This document shows positions 34,467 through 46,597 of a stretch of DNA of 64,000 nucleotides, one piece after another (positions within the stretch are counted from its first letter, which is position 1; each line of letters begins with the position of its first letter). The notes below the pieces were generated by a model that saw only the letters and a program-made list of their open reading frames with translations, ran no database searches and was not told where the DNA came from. A program made the translations under genes and the position numbers. Origin of the DNA: Batillaria attramentaria (Eukaryota; Mollusca; Gastropoda; Batillariidae). The DNA is taken from assembly GCA_018292915.2 (NCBI GenBank), contig JACVVK020000018.1:800001-864000 (forward strand), written 5' to 3'.

Positions 34467-34860
34467 ACTAGTTTTATGTCATCCCAAGTTCAAGTGCAAG
34501 TCCCAATTAAATTTTGTGAAGACAGTCTGTTTCTTGAGGTTCTCCAGTACTGCTCTGTACATGTGTTGCAAAACACAAATTAAGCCCACTTCTCTTTTCC
34601 TTTTGTTTCAGTGAGTTAATACTAGTTTTATGTAACCATTGTTTGTGAAGACAGTGGTATGTTGCTTTAAATTTTCCAGTCCTGCTGTGTAGGTGTGTTG
34701 ACAAACACAGATGATGTACACTTGCCCATTTTTCCTTTTCACCTGATTCCTTTTTTCCACTAATGATTTTATACTAGTTTTATATAACCACCATTTGTGA
34801 AGTTGATCCGTTTCTTTATATTCTCCATCACCTCTTTGCTTTAATTGTTTTCCTTCAGTA
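34467..34860. repeat. Degenerate 152-bp tandem repeat in FPGT 3' region
   Basis: ACTAGTTTTATGT-like starts recur at 34467, 34621 and 34773. Each unit then has TTTGTGAAG, a GTTTCTT-like block, TTCTCCA/TTTTCCAG, and TTCCTTTT. Divergence between units is high, so the array is old. Confidence 0.75.
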
Positions 34861-35520
34861 AAATCCACACTTTATCCCTCCAGTATTTCTTTGGATCATG
34901 AGAATTAATCTATCACTGGTACATGATGTACTTCGTGATAGCTCCTAGTGTGAGACTGGGAAGTACTTGCACACTGTTTCTAATAAATATACTACTGTGA
35001 TATTAGCTTCATCATATTGATTACTTTTAAATTATATATATCTTTGTGCATAACTGAATAATGCTGGTCTGTGATCTGTTTTGCATTTTGTATCTTACTC
35101 ACTCGTGTTTGTCCAGGTTACTCGTCACTCAGTAATTGTACACGTTACATCGCTTGCTGTTTCTCTTGTTCAGTTATTGTAACATCAGTTTCTGTTGTTC
35201 TTGTTCAGTTTTTAAACCCTTGAGTGCTGCCACCGATATCTGCAGTTCTCGTAGAATGCCACCGTTCCTGTGCTGAGCATGTTATTTTGTCATACTTTTT
35301 GAGATGGCTTTGTATTGGCAGCACTCAAGAGGCTGAAAGTGAAATTGGAACAGTGTACATGTAATGAATTGACTGAAAAACAGGTGCAAGGAAATTCTAT
35401 GTTCTTTTTATTGGGAAATTTATTCAACCTTCCAATCAACTTGTCATTTAAATGAATTGTTTTTGTCTCAGAAAGAGCATCTTACATGGAATGAGTGTCA
35501 GGTATAATGTTTTCTGTCCC

Positions 35521-35526
35521 AATAAA
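35521..35526 (+). terminator. FPGT: Candidate poly(A) signal of FPGT
   Basis: AATAAA in TCCCAATAAAGTTTCTG, followed within 30 bases by GT/CT-rich sequence. It would give a 3' UTR of about 2 kb that includes the inserted element at 33673-34106. Confidence 0.5.
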
Positions 35527-35529
35527 GTT

Positions 35530-38500
35530 TCTGGGCTCTCACCACCAAACCAAAAGTGTTCTTGTCCATGCTTAACACTTTATGTACATCTGGCTGTCTG
35601 AGACAAACTTAAGTACTTGTACTGGATACCTGTGTAGGTGTTAGCGCCAAGAATCATGCAGTTCTTCCTGTAAGGCTGTTACAACTGATAACAAACCAAC
35701 CAAACAACCAACCAACCAACCAAACAACAACAAAAAAACACGAAGACGACAGCTTCTGGAAAACAGTTTAATCTCTCAACTTGACCTCCCAGAAAGGAAA
35801 TGAACTTAATGTTTTGAACATCTTATGTACAAGTACAGAGGTCGTGGGTCACCACATTACACCAACCATTTTTAATTATTCAAATTTGATTAATTATTCA
35901 AATTTGATTCAACTCCAATAAACAACAACAGTCATCAAGGATAAATAACCACATGTATATATATAGATTCTTAACCTTCTTTGCCACAAGGCATTCTTTC
36001 AAAGTGGTAAACATTGGACGTAAAACAACTGCAACGACAAAATATAAATATGGTTCTGCACCCCCTTGACCTGCACAATTAAAATATACTCCTAAGACGC
36101 AAACAGAAATCTAATGTGCCTAAATGCAGTGTCAGTGATGGAAAACCACAAGACGAACCTACACACTTACCAGAGGGCTGCAACAGACACAAGTTCATCT
36201 GTGAATAAATACACATGCAAACATTGAACCTAAAACACAAAATGTGATTTGGATGGAAAACAGATCTAATGACATGGAGTGGAGAACAGCTGAATCATTC
36301 GACAGTTCAATGATCCGAAACATTTTGATGATTTGATACTAACAAATGTCAAACTCTGAACATGCATATATATATATATATATATACTTGTCCCTTTTGA
36401 AAGACGACCACCAGACAAAATGGAGTGAAGATCTATCACAAAAAAACTGAGCAATACAATGTCAATGATTCTTGCCGACAATGGAAGAGGCCTTATTGCT
36501 TGTTTCTATGTTCCCCCAGAACATGCAACTTTCAACAATGAACATGCAAGGCAGACTATATTCTTACACTCACACTAACACGCAAAAAAAAAAAAAAAAA
36601 AAAAGTCCTCCATTATCCCTCAGTAAGCTTCGCGCTCTGAGCTTGACATAAAACAAGCAAAATGCCACTACACTGTATCTTCATTAACATCTGCTTAATA
36701 ACAATAAACATGTTTGGGAAAAAAGCTGACAAACTCACAATAACAAATAAACCAGCACAAACAGTTACATAACTACTGTTGTGATGTTGCATGTGAATGT
36801 GCATGGGATTATAAAGGTCTCGATAAAAAAAAAAAAGAATTGGAGGAAAAAAAAAACGACAACCAAAACTAATTAAGATGTGCATAGAACAAAACCGTTT
36901 TGCATTTTACTGTTAACAACTATATATAATCTGGACTCTTCAGCATAGTTATCAAATGCATCCTGGAAACGAAAATGGAGGAAAATGATTGACAGACTTG
37001 TTACAAGAAGGGAAAGGAGAGAGAGGGACATGACCCAGCCGATGTAAATACAGCCAGTTTCTGACAAAAAGGAATGAACTGTTTAAAAAAAAAAAAGGCA
37101 GAAAATGTTCGCCTGTACAAGAACATCTGCCACGTATACTGAATCAAACAATACACAAGTTGGACGTGTGTCACTATCATTCTTCAATCTATGTAAAGTG
37201 TTGTCAGTTTTTAGCTCTCTGTAGACCAATTTGACCACTCAGCACACTATCCCTGATGCAAGCAGCACAACCTAGCAAATTACAAAACCTGAGCAGAAGT
37301 ATATTGCTGTGTGAAGACAAGCATCTGTCGTATGTGTGACAAATAAGAAGGAAAATAAGGAAAAAGGAAACCCTGGCTGCAAAGTGCAGGGGGTAATGGA
37401 CAGCAAAGGAAGACTGAGTACAAACCTATACTTGTAGACATAAGCAGTGCATAAGAATACCAAATAGGAAAATGATCACATACAGGCATGCTCCTGTTTT
37501 CCCTACTTAAAAAAAAAAGACAAAAAGAGAGAACAAGGTTTGCTTCGAGACACACTGACATGTGAGCTAAACAAATGATAAACATACAATGATATTTAAC
37601 CTAAACACTACACAACCGCTCACAACCAAAACTGTGCTGCTTCAGGTAAACTGATCTGCAGAAAAATGTAAGCTACATAACTGAACTGAAGAAGAGGTCT
37701 GTGACTCCATCCATTTATGTTTCACTGATGTAAAACACCTGCAGGTATGCTACAAAATTAAGAGCATTTTGTTCATTATCAGGCAATGCAGAAAATGATT
37801 TCTAGGTCACAAGATAACTTATGTTAAGGGACTGTTTATTGCTACTGAGCATTTGTCGCCAGAGTTAGGATGTAATATTGTAAACAAAGCATGGTGTTTT
37901 TGGAAAGTTTTTTTGTTTTTGTTTTTTCACCCCCTTCTGTTACAGCACACATACAGTGTTGAGTGAGATGACCTATATTCATTTCAATAGAATTGGAAAT
38001 TCTATTTTTCACAACATTTCAGAATTCAGCAAACACAGCAGATGTTGTGACCAGCTACAAGTGAAAATGCACATGTCGGAGAATTGAAAAATAAGCAAAT
38101 CTACTGTCAGTTTGTAAAAATACCTCAGCCTCATGTATCTGTTAAAGACTTAGGTACTTTTACAATTTCACAGTAGAAATGTCTGTACACAAACAGCTGA
38201 GAACAAACAAAACAAAAAACAAAGCAAAAAAAACCCCAAACAAACAGCAAACACAGATGACTGTGTAGATGTTGAGAGAATTACATTCTACACATTTCAC
38301 TGGAGCAGAGACATGAAACCTCCTCTTCACACACCATCTTATCTGCCTTACAGAATGGGGACTCCACAAATGCTGTGAACTACATCACAGAATCAATGTC
38401 CACTAAATGAATTATGTACACAACTGGACAACTAGACAAGTACCGGTAAGTCACAACACTATCAATAAACTGTACACATGGAGAAAATGGCACGACGCAA

Positions 38501-38849
38501 ACTATGGAGAGCTCAATCACAGCAGCACACAGGCACACACACACAGAGTCGTAAGATAACCTAACGCCACATTCAGCTCGATCACACGCTCTCCTATGCA
38601 TGAAGACAGCTTTCATAACAAAAGATCTAAGCGAGTGGAAACCAAACACTTTGCATTCAGGTGCTGCAAAAGCACAGAGATCAATTGGGAACACTTTTGG
38701 CTACTCTACAGTTTCCAGAATATTTGCTTCTTAATGGCATGAAACAGCCACACGCTAAAGTCACAACACAAGACTGACCGGCTGTGACAGTTTGGATGCT
38801 AGTTTGCAATCTTGCACCAGCATTTCAATGTTACGTCTATGAAAATGTG

Positions 38850-38895
<46 letters not shown>

Positions 38896-38952
38896 TGTGT
38901 GTGTGCACGCGCGTGTGCGTGCACATGTGTGCAAGTGTGTGTGCATGCGTGC

Positions 38953-38993
<41 letters not shown>

Positions 38994-40538
38994 CACATGT
39001 GTGCAAGTGTGTGTGTGTGTGACATTTTTCACAAGAGTGTATGGTGAATAACTATCCCTGACAATCTCAGTAAGGATAAAATCTCTTGTGCAGATATCAA
39101 AACTGAGGAGGATCTGCAACTGTAAGACTGCACATGCTCTACTGTCTACGAGAAAATCTACCTACCAAAACACACCAGCCAATGGTTCGCAACTTGTGAA
39201 GCAGAGAAAAAAAACAATCTGACTATCTCGCCAAAGAAATTTACAAAGCTGTGTGAATCTGTACAACTGTCAACAGAAGAAAATGCAACTGTACATCTCA
39301 CCACTGAAACCAGCCTGTGTTACAAATGCATGAATGTCACAAGCACACAATTTCACAACTAATCAGCAACATCTCTCTAATTCCCCCCCCCCCCCCCCCT
39401 TTTTTTTAAATCTTCCAATTCCCAGACAAAGGCAAGCCTGTAACTGATACAGTCATTAAAAATGAGCGCATCGTTACCACAGCCATTGATTTAGCGATAC
39501 ATTTTCTGTGACTCACAGTGTGTGTGTGCGTGCTACCTCCTCAGAAATCCGTGCAAAAATGTACTCTCTGCGAATTCCACAGTCAGGAATTACAATTTAA
39601 TGCTTCCCTTACACAAGGTCCAAACAAAGACAAAGTAGCAGCAGCAATTGTTGCAGGTCAGGCATGCTGATCTGTGACAACAAGGACTAGCAAGAAATCT
39701 CGATCACAGCCAGAGTATATGAAACTTCACAAATTAACAGAGTAAATGCGCCTTATAATGTGCGGGCCATTCACAGCTAGGGCAGTGAATGAATTCCCAT
39801 GCTTAATAGGTGATGTTGCCTTTTATCGTCAGTCTGGGAGAGATAGGAAAGCCTTACTTTGGCCCCCTCACTAATACAGCACATGATTTTATTCAGGAAA
39901 ATTGCCTTAATTCATGCAACCCCGACACAGTTATTGTTGTCGTTTGGAAACTGCAGTAGAAACTGTGCTATGCTTGTAATGAATCATTCAAATACTAAAC
40001 ATTTTGTTTCAGGAATAAATTCAAAAAGAAATATATCTGTCATTTTTTTGTAATTTGGATGAAAGCACACATGAAGAGAGTGATGCTCAGAAAACAAGTG
40101 TGCACTTACAATCTGAGACAAAGGAAATTTTATGCTTTACAGCTATCACTGTAGGATTCATAAACAGCATGATATCTCACAAAAAGCACCGACGCTGACA
40201 AACCCAAGACCAAATTTATAGAAAGTAGTAGGAATTTAGGTGATTTTACTGATTAAAAACTAAAAAGTCTGCTGCAGTAGTTTGGGGTTGGTTTCATTTC
40301 TATCTCTCCTGGACTGCATGACCAGGCATGCAAACAATATATCAAATTAAAGTTTACATCTGTTCTCGTGCACTCCTGCATACATACACAGACAGTTTCA
40401 TCTCTCAAAGTGACTGAAATTACATGTACCAAGAACATTATATTACAATGTACATGGACGTATATACACAGTCTGAAGCACAACAGAAGCTTTCTAGCAT
40501 ACATGCACACACGCATATACACACACGCAAACACACAT

Positions 40539-40573
<35 letters not shown>

Positions 40574-41862
40574 CAGTATCAATCGACCAAGGCAACCCTT
40601 ACGAGGTCAGAACAGGTTCACAGTTCCAATTCAATCTCAACCTTCACTTCATTTTAGTTTTATGAAATACAGGGGTACAATAACAAATGTCAAACCAGGA
40701 AAAAAAAAAAAAAAAAATGCTGGTAAATACACAATGCAATGACATGTGTTTCTGACAAAATTCACCCCCTTCATACCCAAACACCTGTATGTAATCTCAT
40801 AGCAGCAAGAGATCTAGTAAGAGAAAGGTGAAAATATTTTTCACATTGCACAGCTACCAGTAACTGCCTACATAAATTTCAAAAAGACCATTTACAAAGA
40901 AAAAAAAAAAAACCCACTAAATGTTTCCAGGTACACTCTGTACGTCCCATCAGGATTTCATGTCCAATAATACTGAAAGCTATGGTTATTTCCAAACGCA
41001 TATATTTCTCCATGCTAAATATACAACTTCGCGGGCCCAACACTCCACCCTCAGATACAATCTAAATTATCACACTCAGCTCTTGCAGTTGGATGCCTTG
41101 CTTGAAATAAATATACACCAGTCTGAACACTGCAGGACACTCCACGCATGCGTTACCTTCACGCACCACGGCCACACTTGCACGTAATCTCACATCGGGC
41201 GTAAACCTTGCATACCCAAGCGTGGGCGTCTGCAAAGACAATTTCATGGGTTTTTTTCACCTCTCTGTGTCTGCTCTGTCTCTCTCTCTCTGTCTGCCCT
41301 TTCTCTCTCTTTCTTTCAGTCGCTCGCTCTCCAAAAAACCCCCCAAAATATGCACATCTGCACGTGTGAAAAAAAAAAAAGGAAAAAAAAAAGGGGGAAA
41401 AAGTCTGTTTCTGATTTCGAAATAGGATTGGAAGGCTGCATTAAATGAAAGCTTCCCCTCCCCCCCCCCCCCCCATACCTTTTTCTTTTTCCCATGGAGG
41501 TATTCTTACCCTTGCACTAAGTCAAACACTTCTCTAGATGCACAACATGGGCCAGGGGAAGCAACCATGTGATATGAGTGATCCCCCAGGCTAATATTTC
41601 TTGATTCTGTTCCTTTCAACCTTGGAAAGTTCAGGGTCAGCACAAAAGAACTGTAGAAACAGACTTCCCTTTTTCGCCTAACCTTACTCGCATCCACGCC
41701 TCCAACACCAAAGCATTCACACCAACACAACATGATTTGCTTAATGCAGTATGTAACAACTAGCTCTCCTCCTGTACAAAGGAAGAGACGCCTGAAAACA
41801 AGGAAAGGGAGGAGCAGCATCTACAGCAACAAGTTTCAACAACAACAACGGCCGGACTGAGT
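35530..41862. other. Non-coding region between convergent FPGT and PP2C genes
   Basis: 6.3 kb with no recognised exon. It has fewer transposon remnants than the rest of the window and is A-rich on the + strand (T-rich in the PP2C sense), which would suit a long PP2C 3' UTR. Candidate minus-strand poly(A) signals (TTTATT) are near 37827 and 35408. Contains (ACCA)n near 35695-35720, a doubled AATTATTCAAATTTGAT at 35873-35908, and (TA)n at 36366-36386. Confidence 0.5.
38850..39020. repeat. Compound GT/GC microsatellite
   Basis: (GT)n blocks at 38851-38890, 38960-38982 and 39007-39020 are separated by twice-repeated GCACATGTGTGCAAGTGTGT segments, so the array grew by a larger unit as well as by GT steps. 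Confidence 0.9.
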
Positions 41863-42063
41863 TTACTTGAACTCGAACCCGTTATGGAGATCACGTAGAT
41901 GAGGCGCGGGGCCCGCCCGTGACGGCCTGGAGCACTTGCGAGCCAGGTCTGTGTACGACCCCCCGTGAAGGAAGCAGACAAGCACGACGGTCATGTTGTC
42001 GCAGCCGAGACCCCCCATCTGACAGTCGGGTGCCAGGCAACGCATCATGAGCTCCTCACAGAT
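41863..42063 (-). CDS. PP2C terminal exon: GCDNMTVV and stop
   Basis: 201 nt encoding ICEELMMRCLAPDCQMGGLG, CDNMTVVLVCFLHGGSYTDL and ending LRDLHNGFEFK; stop at 41865-41863. Confidence 0.94.
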   Translation of the reverse strand: MCEELMMRCLAPDCQMGGLGCDNMTVVLVCFLHGGSYTDLARKCSRPSRAGPAPHLRDLHNGFEFK

Positions 42064-43466
42064 CTGTCAAATGGAACAAAGCATTTAGAAATAGTGAGAC
42101 TGAACCTACAACTCCAGACACACATGGTCAACGCGATCAAAGTATGAACACGGCGCTGAAAGAAACTGACAGTAGAGAGACAGGCCATCTGTGATCCCAA
42201 GTCACAATATGTATCAATATGTCAATTTTACATTAAATTTTGTTTCATCACTTGCTCTAGCCAGTAAATTATGATTTCTTTGCTTGGGTCTGAGAGGTGC
42301 AGATTAAAATTTCTTGTCCAAAAAAAATACCATTCTACAAAAAGCATCAATCTAAAACAAGACTGTCCTACTCCTAGCAAAGGAACCAAAGTGGGTCTTG
42401 CTAAACTGACAATAATCGGTCCACAGCATAGGAGATTTTATTTAAATTTATTGTCCCCAAAAGAAATTTAAAAATCTCATCTTCCATCTTGTATTACATT
42501 CAAATGTTGGAGAACACCCGTGCACATACAAAGAAACAAACCAAAAAGAACAGGATTACTCAATAAGGCTAACACAACTCTACCATGAAATCTTGAAATA
42601 TGGAAATAAAATGAAATAAGATATACAGACCACATCTGGTTCCATCCGTTGAGCGATGCGAGCACGCACAAACTCAACCACCTCCTGATTGGTCAACACA
42701 TCCCAGATGCCGTCGCATGCCAGGATGACAAACTCATGATCTGGGGTGATGGGTTTCTCTATGACGTCAGGGTATGCTGCACATCAGGTAAAGAAGACAC
42801 AAATAATTTTCACTTTTAAGTTTTGGTTAGCATCGGTAGTCAGTCCCTCCCACCATAAAACAGACAACTGGTGTATGCATTGACACACTCATGACTGTTA
42901 ACCGCGGTTCCAGTGACGGCACGCGAAACGCTTGCCCACTGATCACTGTGATCCCAGTTTAACCCTATTAGCTTGTTTTAGCATAAGACAACCGAGATCG
43001 CGGTGATCAGTACAGGCACGCGCTTCGCAGGCCAGGACCGGGATAGCAGTGACCAGAAGAATGTGAGCATCAAACAGTCTGCGCACATTATGTGATTTGA
43101 CGACAAGTGGACTGTGTTAATTTTGCCTGAAGATTTCAGTCAAGTGTATTATGTTGTCAGTCTTTCTGATATTTTTATTTAACTAGCACATACGAATGGC
43201 CAGTATGCTGAGGAATGCAAGGTAAAAATCAGCCAGCAGTGAGTGAGTTAACCATAAGTGCAGTATTCTTGTCTCAAGCTATACCTGTGACAATCTGCTC
43301 CTCAGCACGTTTCTTCTCGTTCTTTTTGAAGACAAAATCTCCAAGAGCTCTGGACAATGCCAAGTTGCCTGTAACAAAACAAAATTACACTCTGAGCACA
43401 CCATCACCATGACAAAAAAACAAAATATATATACAAAACAAGAACAAACAAAATTCAAAACAGTCT

Positions 43467-43504
<38 letters not shown>

Positions 43505-44987
43505 GCAGGGGGGAGGGGTTGCATGTCTGTGAAACTGTGATAAGCTCATGATTATGCAGAAGACACATTTGGTCGAAAGAACAAAAACAAACACAAAACA
43601 GCAACAACCCCTCCCCCCAAAAACAACAACAACAAAAAACCCAAACAAACACACACACACACACACACACTGAAAAAAAAAACACACCCACACCAACCCC
43701 AAAACAAACATACAAAAATCCAACCACAAAAACCCCTCCCTTGAATATTTTCATAAATATAGAAGCTCAGAGCTCTCGAGACTTTCCTAATGATGCATAC
43801 TGAACATGCATACCATTTACTCTGTTGAACTCTACCCATCCCCCAGCGGCAATGATGCGCCGTGATTCAACCTCGTTGCTGGGCTTGTGGTCGAAGGACA
43901 GCTGTTCTACTTCTCCTGAAACACTGGCCACTGCTCGCGAGTCTCCAACGTTGCCCTGGAGAAAGAAAATCCAGTGGACACACTGTTAGTGACAGCACTT
44001 TTCAAACAGAACATAATGCAAATGAGAACACGACACTATAATTACTGAAGAAAACAAGAAACTGCTGTACTTGTTTTGGAGACTAAAACACGGAACCCTG
44101 CACTACATGTTGTAATGTAGAAACAAGAACTTTTTTCCTGAAACCCCATGAAAATAATTAAACTCTGTTACCCAGCACTAACAGTTTCAACAGCAAAAAC
44201 GATTTCTGAATTTCAATCTACCCACATCCATGAAGAGACTGAAAAAAGTAAATGAAGCTAAGAAGACACTGAATGTAATGCGACGTGTCAAGTGTATTAG
44301 AAACCGAATACTTACACAGTACATTTTTCCATCTTTAAGCAGGACTACTACAGCTGTGGTGCCAGCCAGGTCATCTTTCAACGAGTCATCTGAATAAAAG
44401 CGAAAGCAATCGGATGCCTCAAACCAAAACAATCTTCTAAGTAAACAGAAAAAAAAAACCCACTGTAGTGTAATGCTCTGATAGTCTGACAATACTATGT
44501 ATGTATATATATGCCGTTTTTGTTTTAGTAAGTATTGCATTTGTGTGTGAGCGTGTGTGCATGCGCGCTTGTGTGCATGTGTGTGCTTATGCGCGCTTGC
44601 TTTCCCCTAACATACCTATACATGTATATATATCTGAAGACTCATCTCTTCAGTGCATCACTCCATTGATTATCTGCATTTTTGTGTGTTTTTGCCATCT
44701 GGGTGGAGCTGTGTCTATAAGAAGTATTCATCATCACTATCATCATACCTTTCATCATTTCCTCATCAAGGCCTAGGAACCCCTGTCTGATGGCTTCACT
44801 GATGTTTCCCCTGTCTGCAACATGCAAACAACTTCAAATGGCCCAAACGTTTTGACAAATCCTATTCCAAAGTCAAATGGAGTTTGATAAAAAAAAAAAA
44901 TCAATTCTATTTAGCATAGTTCTTTTCAGAAGACTATTTTGCACCAGGGAAGTAAAAATCAAAGCTTTGGATACCAGTGGTATGGTG

Positions 44988-45025
<38 letters not shown>

Positions 45026-45902
45026 GGTAAAGGAAAAACTGAATCAAAAGACAGGATGTGCCATCGCAAAACATCTGACAAAAACTGGAGAGTTTCATGG
45101 AAACGTTTTTGCTAAACTGACCACAAAGAAAGTAACAAAACGACACCTCACCCCCCCCCCCCCCCCCAAAACAAGGAAAAAAAAAAAAAAGAGAAGGAAA
45201 ATGAGTATGCATATATACTGTACTACTATACATATGTGTCCTGACAAACCAGACCAAGCACAAGCACTGTAAACCAACTCACTGTAAGCTGACTGGGAGA
45301 CAACCTTCTTGTGAAGGTTGTTGCCTGCATAGTGAGCCACCTTCACACCTGGCAACAGAAAAACCATGTCAACGCACAATACAATGTCAGCTGGTGCAGC
45401 AACACATGTGCTGGCTGTCACAGCACTAGCCTTGAAACAGGAAACTGAGACGCAAAAAAAAAAGTGTATGCAGTCGAAAGGGAGAATGGGACACAACAGG
45501 AAGGAAGTACACTCTATTGTTCTCGTTGTAAGAAAGGCAAGACAGAATTAGCATCATACAATGAGATATATGCTGAATCATTCAGCTTTCATAATACCAT
45601 ATAATAATTAAAAAATTATTAATAATAAATGAATAATAATAATAATTTGAAATTAATAATAAATGGTAACAATCAACGCATTAATATACATAGGCCCTTC
45701 ATTCCCATTACTTGGCCCAAAGCGCTGCAAACTGCACCCAAAACACACGCTCATGTAAATCACATGCATTCTCTCACACAACTGGACATCAAAACTTTAC
45801 AATCACAGAATCATTTGATAGTTACATGAAGAACAGTTCAGACAGATTTAGTCCTCCCTGGTGATGGGTGTGGGTTTGGGATGAAGGAACAACCTGAGAA
45901 AT

Positions 45903-45934
<32 letters not shown>

Positions 45935-46597
45935 TAGAAAATGCTGTTTACCTCCATGACCGTCAAATACGCCAAAGAAGCTGGCATCTTTGTCACCGGG
46001 GAGACTGAGAAGGTGTGTGTGGGCGTCTTCCATATCTGAGGCGGCTCAGGAAAAAAAGCTCAAAGAATATTCACCGATATTCACATTTGGACTGGCAGGA
46101 GACACTGCCACTCTAGCCATTACAAATTCTAGCTGTAGAATATATATATATTGCAACAGACAATAACTATTGTATAGGCGCTTTGTCCAACTGCTTGGTT
46201 CAAAGCACAATGTACTGAACCCTACCATTCACTCACACATTTGACATCAACACATTACAATCACGTTGTGCAAAGGGTCTGCTCTGCCATTCAAATTCTG
46301 GAATTAATAATTGCTTGCTTTTTTTTCATCATTTTATTTCATGGGCTAAACATTCTGAAGCAGAGGGGCAGATATGGAAAGAACCCCAGATAACTGGCCT
46401 GAATGAACAGTCCCACATACGAGAGCCATTGAGGTGAAGAATCTGCTGAATACACAAGAAGACAGCAAACAGAACTCTGACTCTAAGGATACTGATTCGC
46501 CATCCTTGCATGCAGGAGGATCCGACCTTGACCTGACTGTTCTCACATTTGAAGGAGTCTTTTGTGGTGACCGGTTCTGACAATGTCTGCCCCATAC
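41863..46597 (-). CDS. PP2C-family (PPM) Ser/Thr protein phosphatase
   Basis: Mn2+/Mg2+-dependent phosphatase. Nine coding exons on the minus strand (46595-46493, 46035-45952, 45348-45283, 44814-44749, 44389-44316, 43955-43814, 43368-43285, 42776-42631, 42063-41863) sum to 966 nt, 321 residues, with all phases consistent. It starts MGQTLSEPVTTK, a Gly2/Ser6 N-myristoylation pattern. PP2C motifs in order: CMQGWRINMEDAHTH (Glu37, Asp38), FFGVFDGHGG (Asp59), AGTTAVVVLL, GNVGDSRAV (Asp136), GNLALSRALGDF, ACDGIWDVL (Asp228) and GCDNMTVVLVCF (Asp277). All metal-binding aspartates are present. The body resembles the PPM1A/B/G group, but there is no acidic insert as in PPM1G and no long C-terminal tail; the invertebrate T23F11.1-type subgroup is the best match. 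AG at 46598-46599 just before the start codon implies an upstream untranslated exon. Confidence 0.95.
42631..42776 (-). CDS. PP2C exon: ACDGIWDVL
   Basis: 146 nt encoding YPDVIEKPITPDHEFVILAC, DGIWDVLTNQEVVEFVRARI and AQRMEPDV. Contains the Asp228 metal ligand. Donor GTCTGT. Confidence 0.94.
43285..43368 (-). CDS. PP2C exon: NLALSRALGDF
   Basis: 84 nt encoding NLALSRALGDFVFKKNEKKR then AEEQIVT. Donor GTATAG. Confidence 0.93.
43814..43955 (-). CDS. PP2C exon: GNVGDSRAV
   Basis: 142 nt encoding GNVGDSRAVASVSGEVEQLS, DHKPSNEVESRRIIAAGG and WVEFNRVN. The donor is the GTATGC after AATG; an earlier GTAAAT would break the VNGNLALSRALGDF motif. Confidence 0.93.
44316..44389 (-). CDS. PP2C exon: AGTTAVVVLL
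   Basis: 74 nt encoding DDSLKDDLAGTTAVVVLLKD then GKMYC; donor GTAAGT; leaves phase 0. A core beta-sheet strand of the PP2C fold. Confidence 0.93.
44749..44814 (-). CDS. PP2C exon
   Basis: 66 nt encoding RGNISEAIRQGFLGLDEEMM and K; phase 1 at both ends. Confidence 0.92.
45283..45348 (-). CDS. PP2C exon
   Basis: 66 nt encoding VKVAHYAGNNLHKKVVSQSA and Y. Donor GTGAGT, acceptor TTGCCAG. Confidence 0.92.
45605..45815 (-). mobile_element. SINE family 1, minus strand, 5'-truncated
   Basis: (AAT)n tail on the left, then AAAGCGCTGCAAACTGCACC, ACACACGCTCATGTAAATCA and CATTCTCTCACACA, the reverse of the family 1 body. In a PP2C intron. Confidence 0.75.
45952..46035 (-). CDS. PP2C exon: MEDAHTH and DGHGG
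   Basis: 84 nt. The split codon yields Asn, giving WRINMEDAHTH; ends FFGVFDGHGG at donor GTAAAC. Carries the first metal-binding residues. Confidence 0.94.
46157..46440 (-). mobile_element. SINE family 1, minus strand, nearly full body
   Basis: Contains TATAGGCGCTTTGTCCAACT, ACACATTACAATCACGTTGT, GGGCTAAACATTCTGAAGCA and CCAGATAACTGGCCTGAATG in the order of the inverted family 1 element at 13873-14252. It fills the first PP2C coding intron, about 50 bp from the exon. Confidence 0.78.
46493..46597 (-). CDS. PP2C exon with start codon
   Basis: ATG at 46595-46593, two bases inside the exon. Encodes MGQTLSEPVTTKDSFKCENS then QVKVGSSCMQGWRI. Donor GTATCC after 46493. A SINE remnant fills much of the following intron. 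Confidence 0.93.

Noticed and set aside
38760..39120. Open frames of His-Thr or Cys-Val on both strands
   Set aside because: Same cause: compound GT/CA microsatellite.
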